NCBI GenBank assembly: GCA_037951105.1 | Contig: JBAMJV010007152.1 | Coordinates: forward strand, 34,112-98,111 | Source: Echinarachnius parma | Lineage: Eukaryota > Echinodermata > Echinoidea > Clypeasteroida > Echinarachniidae | DNA: 64,000 nt | Reading direction: 5' to 3' | Shown: one piece after another, positions 1 to 11,394 of the stretch | Position numbering within the stretch: position 1 is the stretch's first letter | Layout: each line of letters begins with the position of its first letter | The notes under the pieces: model-generated | The model's database searches: none | What the model was told of the DNA's origin: nothing | Seen by the model: only the letters and a program-made list of their open reading frames with translations | Made by a program: the position numbers and the translations under genes

Positions 1-477
1 AACAGTTCTTTTCAGAACTACACCAACAGTCCTTTCTAGGACTACCATAGTCCTTTTCAGGGCTTACCAATCCACCCATCTCACATGGTGTACCCGTAAA
101 CCACACGTATTATATACACCACCATGGAAACCGATACTTACAAGCAACATTTAAGTACAATATTGTTGTAATATTATGCTAAATCAGTTAAACTCCTTTA
201 TTGACCGATATATATTAGTTTGATGGAGGGACGCATTCGTTTTTCATTCGTATAGAATCCAAATTACAGGGCTGTTCGATCTGATTTTGTGTGTGTGTGT
301 TACATTCATCCACATCCGTCAACTGGAAACTGTTCAGACGATTTGTATAACTTAGGGACTGTCCCTTTCATACGTATTTCTTTTCTTTTCTAAAATGTTC
401 CCCTTATGATGGTTTGTATTATTGTGGGTTTTTTTTAGCTACGCCACTGACCAAATCTATCAATCAATCCCCATCAC

Positions 478-1034
478 TTTAAAGGGGTAGTTTAGTTTTG
501 GTAAGGCTGAAATTTAGTAGCCAAAACCTGCACAGTAACATATAAACTAATAGTTATAACCCCACCATGCTTGAAAGGTATACAAAATTACAAAGACTAC
601 CGGTAACGGTAAGTAAAAAGCCTGTTATCATTCAAAAAGAGCCATTAAAACACAAGAGGGCGCTTTTTAAATAGGCATTGGTTTCAATCATTTTTCATAC
701 AAAATTATGCATGTGATGTTATATTGATATAATGATTAAATAGAGAGATAATCAAGAACTATATAATTTTAAAAAAATGAAAATTTTTGAAAAAGTGCAA
801 GCATTTTTTTTATTTTTTTCAAAAAAATCATCTAATTATTTGGGCCCCAAATAATTATAAGATCAGATATATTTATTGATATTTCAGCCGTTTCTGGGTC
901 GATTTTGACCAAATAAAGTTTATTCTGCCATTAAAATTGCATGTTCTCTCAAATTCGACACTCAGTTTTTCATTACCTCACAAAAAAATTGTGATGTGCA
1001 GCACCCTCTGTACCAAAACTAAACTACCCCTTTA
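478..1034. mobile_element. MITE family A (ends TTTAAAGGGGTAGTTTAGTT)
   Basis: Imperfect inverted ends TTTAAAGGGGTAG / CTACCCCTTTA. A second full copy is at 19935-20490, and fragments lie at about 2427-2465 and 35047-35140. Internal blocks shared by the two long copies include TATTTCAGCCGTTTCTG and ATTCAAAAAGAGCC. No ORF. Confidence 0.8.
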
Positions 1035-1187
1035 AAAACATCATTATTCTTGTTACATCATACACCATCACGTTTTCCCATTGAACTAGTAGTAATAGTT
1101 TTCTTTGCCGCCTTATTCATACACTGACATAATTATATAATTCATTTTTTAGAGAAGTTGGAGATCTCCATTCAATAATCGTTCAAC

Positions 1188-1742
1188 TTAAAGTGATACC
1201 TGCAGTGTCAGATATTGCACAAAATGACAATTGAGACTTCAATCCTATATCAATATCATTGTAAAATACAATTGAAAGATTTGTGAAAGTTTGAAAGAAA
1301 ACGAACACTGTTTACCTAGTGAAAAAAACGAATATTGAGTTCATATTTTATCACCGAATACTGATGGTCGCATGCCATACATTTGTCGCAGTAATGAATG
1401 ATCCGTTTGAGATATTCGCACCCGTGTATGTTTACACACGTAGTACAGAATTCATGGAATTTGCACTCGCTCGGCTCAAAATTCAATCTCCGGAATGTTC
1501 TCACGCGTGCTGCATGCGGACGTTCTCAGCTAGGACAATTGTACTTTTTATCAAAAGCGTTGATGAACGCTTTTGAAATAATGATTTTCAATGATAATTA
1601 TCTTCATACCAAAGGGACATTTGATAAAATCTAACCCTATTTTATTCTTCTCTTACCATAAGCTAAATAACACGGAAGAAGAGAAACGAGGAAGCTCCAA
1701 GTATTTTTCGTGGAGTTAGACACTTTACAGGCATCACTTTAA
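1188..1742. mobile_element. MITE family B (ends CTTAAAGTGAT)
   Basis: Ends CTTAAAGTGATACC and GGCATCACTTTAAG. Other copies are 22785-23186 and 44826-45250, with a reversed fragment near 40830-41020. Shared internal text includes TTGAGACTTCAATC and TATTTTATTCTTCT. No ORF. Confidence 0.8.
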
Positions 1743-2173
1743 GTTCATAGCACGTGTAATGTCCGCCAACGTGTATCCAATGGTATTGTCGTTTTATTTT
1801 GTATCATCAGGGCAGTTAATAGGTGGTTTATATTAAGAGCTTAGTTCCAAAACCTAATTGCACCTTCCATAAAAGTACAAACGGAGCTTATTAATGTACT
1901 AGTCTAGGCTGATATATGTACTCAACTTTTATCTGCTATAGAAATCAAAATTTTAGGACAAGTTACTCATTCAAAATCAAAATTATATATAGACGTTCCA
2001 TTTTTTCATATTCCTTTAATTATATAGGCACGTGAACAAACATGATTTTCTCCCACCAAAGTTTTAAAAAGTGGATTTAGCGACTTTTTATATAATAAGT
2101 TCTTCATTATAAAGGCATAATTATATAAACAAGGAGGAATATATTGGGCTCTATCACAGCCTCCAATAATTAT

Positions 2174-2395
2174 GGGGGTGTTTCTCAAAGATCCTAAGTT
2201 AAAAGTTATGGTAAGCCATTTGTGGCCTTGGAATTAAATATATTCAAAAGCAAAAATGCAAGTATTTTATACTATTCATGAATTTTACATTGATAAAAGA
2301 CAATTATTTGAATGCCCTTTAACGGTACTTTTACTAACTAACGGCCAAGTCGGCCAACTAAGTTGTCCAACTTAGAGTTATGATCTTTGCAAACA
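2174..2395. mobile_element. MITE family C copy, left region
   Basis: GGGGGTGTTTCTCAAAGATC at the left and AACTTAGAGTTATGATCTTT at the right; internal TGGTAAGCCATTTGTGGCC. Confidence 0.6.
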
Positions 2396-3196
2396 CTTCC
2401 TTGATGCAAAAAAAGTTAAACTTAAAGGGATAGTTGCGTTTTGGTATAGAGGGCGCTATATAATCTATATGGCATAGGGCAAAAGCATCTATAATGTATT
2501 TCACTAGACCGAAATATCAGTCTCTATTCAGTCCGCCGGTCAGTGTTCCAAGTTACAGGGCTCGGCACTAAGAGTAGGCTACTTGCCCTGATGCCCGGGG
2601 CGAACAAATTGATGTCGGGCACTCGGGCAAGTAACATTTCATAAAATGGTCGAAGTTTGGTTGCCCGATCGGGGAGCTATAACATTTCTGTGGCTACGAG
2701 AGAAACAAAAATGAAAATTTTTCTTGCGGGCATTCTATCTCATCTCAACAAGAGCGAAATTTGCAGAGCAAGCTAACTAGCAAAATTATTATTATTTTAT
2801 TTTTTATATATTTTCATTATTATTATTTTATTTATTTTTTTTTTTTTGGGGGGGGGGCAAGTAACACAAACAGTTGGTCTTACAGTTTCATGGGGTGATA
2901 TTATAGTATGAAGTCGGATTTATGAAAGAAAATCCCAATATGTAGAGTCAGTTAGTTCTGAATCTAACTATTTCAATAGTTATTGCCACCCTAATAGACC
3001 GAAAAATCAGTCTCTAGTATTCCGAGGGTTTGGTCCACTGAGACTGTGTCTTGTTTCATTATAAAAAATTACACTATATTGATGGAGGTGGATAGTATGA
3101 CGTCATAATATTAAAGGACCCTCCATAACGAAGTGGATTTTACTGTCTATTCACACTTGCCAGAAACCCAGATAGGCCATACAAAAGTGTATTCAG

Positions 3197-3612
3197 AAGT
3201 ATACGGTCATGCGTCATGAACTCGCCTCCAAATAGGGTAGGGTGGCACCGTTACATTTTTAAATTTGTTTTTGCTACCATTTTCTGTATTATTTTCAAAA
3301 CTAGAAAACCTCCCTGAACAAATTTGGTATCATTTTAAAGAGCTATGAGAGTGCTACGCAAAGTTTTAAATGTATACCACCTTCCAAAGTGGAGATACAG
3401 CTATTTGAAGGTTGGAGCCAGAGGGTAACCCGCAGGAAGCGGCGCCCCTGTAAAACAATCTATGGGAAAATGCCTTTCAAAGTGCAATTTTTCCTAAAAG
3501 TAAAACGTTAATCACTTTGTAAAAACTAAATCTATGTATATAGCTACAAATTTAATGTAGCATGTAACAGTAACGCAAAAGGAGGCGACCTCATGACACA
3601 TGACCATATGTG
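3197..3612. mobile_element. Putative MITE with 30 bp imperfect TIRs
   Basis: GGTCATGCGTCATGAACTCG near 3203 is mirrored by CGACCTCATGACACATGACC near 3587. The interior is non-coding. Confidence 0.55.
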
Positions 3613-4204
3613 AGAGTTCTTCATTTTCACTTCATAGTTTGGTGAAATAAAAATATATAATATTATACCGTATATGGAGTGGGGGGGGGGGGTGGGCACA
3701 TGAATATGCTGTTTACTTTTAGACTGATTCCCCCTTTGTGTTTTTTAGGGGCACGTGACAAAAACAGGTATAGGCTACATGGCCCCCACAATATTGCATG
3801 GAGCATGCGGTGTCCGTGCCCCCCATGGGCCCCCATGCCCCCCCCCCCCCCTTTTTTTTTTAAGACTACATGTATGTTATGTAACTGCATGTGCATACAA
3901 ACAACAGCTGAGCCTGGCTTGTCGAGTTTAAGTCATATCCGGCAGGTCTTTAACAAAGATTACAAGCCCCAAAACATTTCCTTGATACCATGCCACTCAT
4001 TACACATATTACACATAGAACAACAACAACAACAACATTGGACACGCCCACTTTTTCTATCACATGGCATCACTGAGTGCATGGAATATAGTAGACATAC
4101 CCATGTAATTTACGCTGATACTTGATATGCATTATATTAACTGATGCGCGCTTCTAATTAGGTGCATCGTGATTATTGGGCATGTTAGATATATTCCTGC
4201 ATAA

Positions 4205-4484
4205 GGATGATATGTTTGCCAGTCTGTCGGCGCGGGTACGGTGCAAGTGCGCGCGCTAGCTACAGCCAGATGCATTAGCGGTACGTACGTACGGCCGGGT
4301 AGCTAGGTACCGGTAGCTAGCCGACGAATTACGACTACGTCTACGAGTCGCGAGATCGAGAGGGAAAACGTTGGAAAGAGATGCCCGTCGTCTCTAGTCT
4401 TGATGGTGCTATAGAAACGACCCCGAGTTCACTAATGCCACTACTGCAACAAACAGTTCAGGCTCCGGTTAAAGACAAAGCCAG
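4205..4484 (+). other. GC-rich block with possible first exon (uncertain)
   Basis: A local GC- and CpG-rich patch in AT-rich surroundings, with TACG repeats. It contains ATG at 4381 followed by 34 open codons (MPVVSSLDGAIETTPSSLMP...) that end at a plausible donor, GCCAG|gtaatt (4485). It could be promoter plus first exon of PGAP4: joined to the acceptor at 11305 the frame continues nine codons and stops, giving a uORF. It could also be the first exon of an unrelated gene, or chance. No protein family was recognised. Confidence 0.25.
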
Positions 4485-4796
4485 GTAATTATTCAAAATA
4501 CGAGGCCGAGGATTTGGGCGTAACTGATGGTGATCGATCGGCGCTAGTTCACTAATGTACCCGCACTCCGGTGTGGGCACCAGCACCACCACTTATACCG
4601 TTTGTGCTTAGCATACAGAATCACATTGACGTAGTGCATTATGTTTTCGATCGGCGGGGCAATTGATTGTTCGAGGGGTGTGAGCGAATTCACTTTGACC
4701 CAGTTGACAATGAGTTGTTAATGGTTACGACCGGACGCTAGGGGAATAGAACAAAGGCACCACGAAGTGTGTGGGGTCATGTGTAACATACAAATA

Positions 4797-6361
4797 GGGA
4801 TGCCGATCACAAAATCTAACTTTTGATTTCGGCACAATCATGACAAACAACTTACCAGACTGTAATCTCCGAACACCAACATGTCCTCTCACCAAGTTTG
4901 AAGTTATTCCGACTGTTAATTGCTGAGATATTAAGGTGCAAAGTTGATTAAAAAACGACCCTTTTTTGGAGCTTTCAAATTACGCGCGCTTGAAACTATA
5001 TGATATTGGCCGTGCGAGAACCAAATTGGAGGGGGTGTGGCTTGCGATCGCAAAAAAAGTTCGACGAAAGTTCAATTAACATGATGAAGTTCAAATGCTA
5101 GTCTTACTTTCAAGGCAAACTTCTTTCATCAATTCTACGTCAACGAATATCATTATAATACATATTTATTTCCAAATGAACAAAACATGTTGTCCCCACA
5201 GCATAACAAGCGCATATTACAGGCTAAAGCCCCCTCTCTTTAACCACCCCCACCCCTTCCCCTCAATCTCAATGTTGCTACGCCAGCTGAAAGTAAACCT
5301 ATTCAGCCTCGAGCGGCTGTGCCAGGCGTTGGCGAGACGTGTACATACCCGAAGCCACGGCGCGCTGCGGTGCAGGAACCAGCGCGGACGTTTACTGTAC
5401 ATAGCATGCGACACACGTAGGCACGATCGTTGTTGTTTTTGTTGCAATATACTGTAACACAGTAGCGTGCGAACTGACTTGTTTGTTCAAGTTTTTTTTT
5501 TCTTTTTTATCAATGAATAACCTAGGCTTTGTACAATTCGCAAAAAAAAAACACAAACACAATAAACTGTATAGTCCCTACTCTAATGTGTATATACGAA
5601 CGGGTTAATATAGAAAACAAATAATACTTAGCGTCTGAAAGCGATACTATACACACTACGTAACAGTCATAACACGTCCGTGATTCATGAATAATTCATT
5701 AGCTACGTAGTGGATTTCGCGATGCTATGAATAATTCATAAGCCAAAGTACATGTCTATTTCAGTTTTTTGGGGCGTGCGTGGCTATCCTTCACCCTTTT
5801 TTGGTGAATAGGGGCTCAAAAAATTGGAAAAAAAATAACCTAGATGCCCTTAAATGCGCATGATCAGAAACTTATTGATGGAGAAATTATGGATTTTTTT
5901 CGTTTTTAAAAATATAAGGAATGTGGGCGCGGTCATGCGCAAATAAGGTGATATAGGTTGAATGCCCATGTATTCACTGAGTCACTCAAACTATTTTTCA
6001 GATCAGGCGTTTGGTGGTGCATAAGGATTAAGTGAGATTATCAACAGCGCCCCCTCGAAATTCATTGGCGCCCTCATTACATAGTCTGCCCGTTCAATCA
6101 CTCGGACTTATCGCTGTTATTATCTGCCGATATCAGAGGAATCCTTTCGTATGTAAGTGTATTTGCATTAAAATATGAACAACGGTGAATTACACATGCT
6201 GCTGATTGTGATTGTGTGATAATCTGTCTTTTTATTCATGGAAAATTTTGTGATTTTATACCGATTTGTATATGGCGAACAAGGCGAAACGCGTACACAC
6301 TGTACGTACGGACATTATCGCGAAAAAAGGGTCGACATGTACGGAGCTCCAGCGGCATCCC
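4797..6361 (+). mobile_element. TA-flanked 1.57 kb element, left copy of a head-to-head pair
   Basis: The ends are GGGATGCCG and CGGCATCCC, flanked by TA (4795-4796 and 6362-6363). No credible ORF was seen, so it is probably non-autonomous. It is nearly identical, in reverse complement, to 6403-7968, with a few substitutions and indels (for example near 6060-6095 against 6670-6710). Confidence 0.75.
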
Positions 6362-6402
6362 TAATACAAAGTATTTTACACATGACAGTACAGGTATGGG
6401 TA

Positions 6403-7968
6403 GGGATGCCGCTGGAGCTCCGTACATGTCGACCCTTTTTTCGCGATAATGTCCGTACGTACAGTGTGTACGCGTTTCGCCTTGTTCGCCATATACAAAT
6501 CGGTCAAAAATCACAAAATTTTCCGTGAATAAAAAGACAGATTATCACACAATCACAATCAGCAGCATGTGTAATTCACCGTTGTTCATATTTTAATGCA
6601 AATACACTTACATACGAAAGGATTCCTCTGATATCGGCAGATAATAACAGCGATAAGTCCGAGTGATTGAACCGGGCAGACTATATAATGAGGGCGCCAA
6701 TGGATTTCGAGGGGGCGCTGTTGATAATCTCACTTAATCCTTATGCACCACCAAACGCCTGATCTGAAAAATAGTTTGAGTGACTCAGTGAATACATGGG
6801 CATTCAACCTATATCACCTTATTTGCGCATGACCGCGCCCACATTCCTTATATTTTTAAAAACGAAAAAAATCCATAATTTCTCCATCAATAAGTTTCTG
6901 ATCATGCGCATTTAAGGGCATCTAGGTTATTTTTTTTCCAATTTTTTGAGCCCCTATTCACCAAAAAAGGGTGAAGTATAGCCACGCACGCCCCAAAAAA
7001 CTGAAATAGACATGTACTTTGGCTCATGAATTATTCATAGCATCGCGAAATCCACTACGTAGCTAATGAATTATTCATGAATCACGGACGTGTTATGACT
7101 GTTACGTAGCGTGTATAGTATCGCTTTCAGACGCTTAGTATTATTTGTTTTCTATATTAACCCGTTCGTATACACATTAGAGTAGGGACTATACAGTTTA
7201 TTGTGTTTGTGTTTTTTTTGCGAATTGTACAAAGCCTAGGTTATTCATTGATAAAAAAGAAAAAAAACTTGAACAAACAAGTCAGTTCGCACGCTACTGT
7301 GTTACAGCATATTGCAACAAAAACAACAACGATCGTGCCTACGTGTGTCGCATGCTATGTACAGTAAACGTCCGCGCGCGCTGTTTCCTGCACCGCAGCG
7401 CGCCGTGGCTTCGGGTATGTACACGTCTCGCGCGCCAACGCCTGGCACAGCCGCTCGAGGCTGAATAGGTTTACTTTCAGCTGGCGTAGCAACATTGAGA
7501 TTGAGGGGAAGGGGTGGGGGTGGTTAAAGAGAGGGGGCTTTAGCCTGTAATATGCTGTTATGCTGTGGGGACAACATGTTTTGTTCATTTGGAAATAAAT
7601 ATGTATTATTAATGATATTCGTTGACGTAGAATTGATGAAAGAAGTTTGCCTTGAAAGTAAGACTAGCATTTGAACTTCATCATGTTAATTGAACTTTCG
7701 TCGAACTTTTTTTGCGATCGCAAGCCACACCCCCTCCAATTTGGTTCTCGCACGGCCAATATCATATAGTTTCAAGCGCGCGTAATTTGAAAGCTCCAAA
7801 AAAGGGTCGTTTTTGAATCAACTTTGCACCTTAATATCTCAGCAATTAACAGTCGGAATAACTTCAAACTTGGTGAGAGGACATGTTGGTGTTCGGAGAT
7901 TACAGTCTGGTAAGTTGTTTGTCATGATTGTGCCGAAATCAAAAGTTAGATTTTGTGATCGGCTTCCC
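6403..7968 (-). mobile_element. TA-flanked 1.57 kb element, right copy of a head-to-head pair
   Basis: Reverse complement of the left copy, with TA at 6401-6402 and 7969-7970. It is separated from the left copy by about 40 bp, so 4797-7968 forms a 3.2 kb near-perfect palindrome. Confidence 0.75.
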
Positions 7969-8595
7969 TAGTATGGGTGTCGGCACCCTACGCCGCTAGC
8001 TACCCGGGGCCGTGGCGCGCTCGTGAAGAGGACCCTACTAAACACAAATATAACGTACCCAAAATCAACTGAATCTTCGACAATTGCTAAAATAATGGTC
8101 ATGATTTCAAAGTAGTTATGTTTTTTACCTGTTTTCTGTCAATTTTTGTATCTTTTATCAAGTATATTTCCTTAACCCTAAAAAGGCCGGGCTATTTGAC
8201 TTTGAGGTATTTCTACGGCCGGGGGGTGGGGGCACCCCTACAAGACAAGGGGTTAACAGCATGCTGCATTAACCCCTTACTCCATTGCCTGGTAAAAAAG
8301 CCTGATAGTCAGCTGCCCTCATTGTCCTAGTACACTGGGGAAATCCCCTGTCTGCCTAGCCTTAAACTAGATGTTTTTCACACTATCAATTTGATGCTGT
8401 GTTATGGCTGTAATAGCATAATGTGGCTTTGTTCAACAAACAATTATAGCATGTCTTCACTCTAAACAATTCTTACAAACTTTGAACTATCTATAGATTA
8501 ACATGGTCATGATTGAATGAAGGCTTCATTGAATCATGACCATGTTAATCTTATAATAGAATCAAAGCTGGCTGTAAAGATTAAAGAATTCTTTA

Positions 8596-9404
8596 TATAG
8601 GTTTTCCAGGTCAAATGTCCGCCGAGTCAGACCAAATGTCGCTTAGGTAATTGAAATGTCCCAAGGAGAAATCAAATGTCCTCTTAGCAAAATAACCATC
8701 CGAATAGGTACATAAGGTGTCCATAGAGAAGTCAAATATCCGCACAATAGAAATAGGGAAAACAAATGTCCACATTGCAAAAACGTATGTCCCAATAGGA
8801 AAATAAGACGTCCATAGGGAATTTAAATGTCCGCATAATAGAAATTGCTGCCTATTCATGCATAAAATGAATGATTAAGTTGTTAACAGGTAAATCAAAT
8901 GTCGTATAGGTAATTCAAATGTCAGTTGTACACAAAAAGGGGGGGGGGGGGCGGCCGATTCAGCCCCCCCCCCCCCCCCCCCCCGATCCGCCATTGGACT
9001 TAAGTCTCTCGTAAGTATGTGGAATTACGAGAGACTTTCCTTGAGAAATTGTCCCGAGGTCTGCTTTCTATTTTGTGCGTTTTTTTATTTCGCTTAAATA
9101 ATGTATGATTAATAAAGCATATTGTTTTAAACTGTGGACAGTTGATATCACTATGTGACATTTGTTTTCCCTATTCGGATAGAAGGCTCTCTACACGGAC
9201 ATTTGGTTCACTATATGGATATTTGGTTTCCCTTATCGGACTTCAAAAATGCAAATATGGACACTTCGTACCTACATGGAAATTTTAAATCCCTATATGG
9301 ATCTCCACAATCAAATGTGGACATTTAAAAATATACATGGACATTTAAATTACCTATGTGACACTTTCCTTCACTCGACGGACATTTGACCTGGAAAACC
9401 TATA
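8596..9404. mobile_element. Inverted-repeat transposon with subterminal ACATTTG arrays
   Basis: Termini TATAGGTTTTCCAGGTCAAA (8596 on) and its reverse complement (ending 9404) form roughly 30 bp TIRs. The left half carries repeated AAATGTCC motifs at about 25-40 bp spacing and the right half carries the inverted GGACATTT. The centre has poly(G) and poly(C) runs (about 8939-8985). No ORF. Confidence 0.75.
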
Positions 9405-11305
9405 GTCACAGATTTACCTACATTCTTTGTTACACTTATACAAAAGCTAAACCAGGGCCTATGGCCAGGCAGTCAATTCACACATTCACAGACAATGGAC
9501 ACAGATGTAAGATCCTTTCAGTAACCTTGTCATTGAAGTTTTTTGTACCACTGTTCTGCAGTTTCAGTAGGAAAGAATGTTACTGGGTGCTGGGTGCATG
9601 GGCATAAGCCTAAACATGTAAACAACTGGTCTACTTTTGCATTTAGAGGGCAGTACAGCTCTGGCACAGATAATCAGATTGGATCAGATATTTCTAAAGA
9701 TCACAATTCTCAAATAGGAATTAAAAGTACTTTTTACATCAGAAGGCTCAATGTAAGTTTCAAATTGTGTTTAATTCTACCCTCCTACTATCCACAGTTG
9801 GTTTATTTGGTGAGATGATACTTTATTATAGCTAGAAATATTTTTACATTTTTGGTTAATCTCACAAACTTGTTTACTGTGCTTTCTATATAGCATTGGT
9901 CCTAGGGTGGGGTGGGGGGGGGGGGGGTGCCATTATGGCCCCCCCCCCTTAACCCCCCTCCGCGATTTCTTTTATTGCTCCAAAACGCGGTAATAAGATG
10001 ACGTGCCGCTGCTTGGTAACTTTTTTCTTTTGGGTCTTGCGCATATTTTAAAACAAAAATTTTGAAAATCGGACGTACCGTTACAAAGTCACGTGACCTT
10101 TTGTCTATGCATGTCAGTCCGAAAATCCCTCAATTTCGTGATTTGTGTACAAATTTTTTTATTGCTCCAAAACGCGGTAATAAGATGACGTGCCGCTGCT
10201 TGGTAACTTTTTTCTTTTGGGTCTTGCGCATATTTTAAAACAAAAATTTTGAAAATCGGACGTACCGTTACAAAGTCACGTGACCTTTTGTCTATGCATG
10301 TCAGTCCGAAAATCCCTCAATTTCGTGATTTGTGTAAAATTTTTTTCTACAAAACATGGAAATATCAGTTTTCGTAAAAAGAGGTATATCATTAGTTATT
10401 TGGTCTTGTTTACATGTTATATGTTTGTTTTGGGGTTCAAAATAGTTGAATTATTGTTAGTAATAAAATAAACAACAAAAACAATAAAATACATAAGAAA
10501 TTATAAAAACAATAGAATACATAAGGAAGAACCTGGCTCTTCCAAATTCTTTTGTTGTATTATCATTCCAAATGCTCTAAAGAATATATGTAGTGAAAAC
10601 CAATGTTTAATTATGAAGAATATATATGATTTATGGGTACAAATATGAATTTTATGACTTTATTTGCATAAATTACCATAAATATGCAAATTAATGAATT
10701 TTTCGAAAAATTAAAATTACCATTGTATTCTATACACTTCACTTATCATGCGTGCACATTTTCACGGCGATCGGCCGCTTTGATCTTAACCCTAAAAAGG
10801 CCGGGCTATTTGAGGTCTTTAAGATCTCGGCCGCGAATTTATAGTTGTGACAAGCTCAATCACAATCCTGAAAATTATGCTAACTTTAGTAGCAATAATT
10901 TTCAGGGATAGTGAGTGCATGTGCACGTTACATTCAGAGCGTGTGAGTGAATGGCGAGGCGCGTTATACATAGCCCACCAGGTTCCCGTAATTAAACGGG
11001 TTTAAAAAATAACTTTTAATCAGTTTGCAGTCAGAGACAGATGAGATAAATCTGGCACTTCTTAATTCAGGGGCCTATTTTGAAACCATTAACCGTTAAC
11101 GCAATAACGGTAATCCAGTATCTTCTAGTTCTAGACTAAACTGTCAATCATCAGGTTATCACTGTCAGACAGTTCAAACTTTAATGTAAATGAGGCCCCA
11201 AAAATGTCAGATTTTTGTTCTCACTGTGCTATCTACCAATGTCCATGTATGTGATTTAATACCATTGTCATTTCTTGTCCTCTATTTTGTTATTCTTCTC
11301 TGCAG
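9405..11305. other. Upstream region or intron of PGAP4; no gene seen
   Basis: Holds the 2 x 187 bp duplication, a poly(G) patch near 9915, a repeat sharing CTTAACCCTAAAAAGGCCGG (8172 and about 10787), and a possible 125 bp MITE at about 11070-11196 with GGGGCCT ends. Ends in the pyrimidine-rich acceptor at 11305. Confidence 0.4.
9968..10345 (+). repeat. Direct duplication, 2 x 187 bp
   Basis: ATTGCTCCAAAACGCGG occurs at 9974 and 10161 with near-identical sequence through TCCCTCAATTTCGTG in both copies. The high identity suggests a recent duplication. No coding content recognised. Confidence 0.9.
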
Positions 11306-11394
11306 GAAGATGAACCAGAAAAATGACGAATGAACCTACAGCTACATGAAGCAAGGGTGATGTAAAAGTCGAGGAAACTTGGTGATGGTCTACG
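11306..11394 (+). promoter_or_regulatory. 5'UTR part of the PGAP4 coding exon, with six upstream ATGs
   Basis: The stretch follows a good acceptor (pyrimidine tract then tgcag) and precedes the PGAP4 start. It holds ATGs at 11310, 11323, 11330, 11345, 11360 and 11385. The first five open very short ORFs that stop before the main start. The one at 11385 overlaps the CDS in another frame and runs to 11597. This is seen directly; that it lowers PGAP4 translation is inference from general uORF behaviour. Confidence 0.55.

Noticed and set aside
5095..5457. 120-codon ORF, mirrored at 7355-7588
   Set aside because: Starts and frame differ between the two element copies, and composition is not protein-like.
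4797..7968. Palindrome as a pure assembly artefact
   Set aside because: Arms differ by several SNPs and indels and each has its own TA-flanked ends. Not fully excluded without reads.
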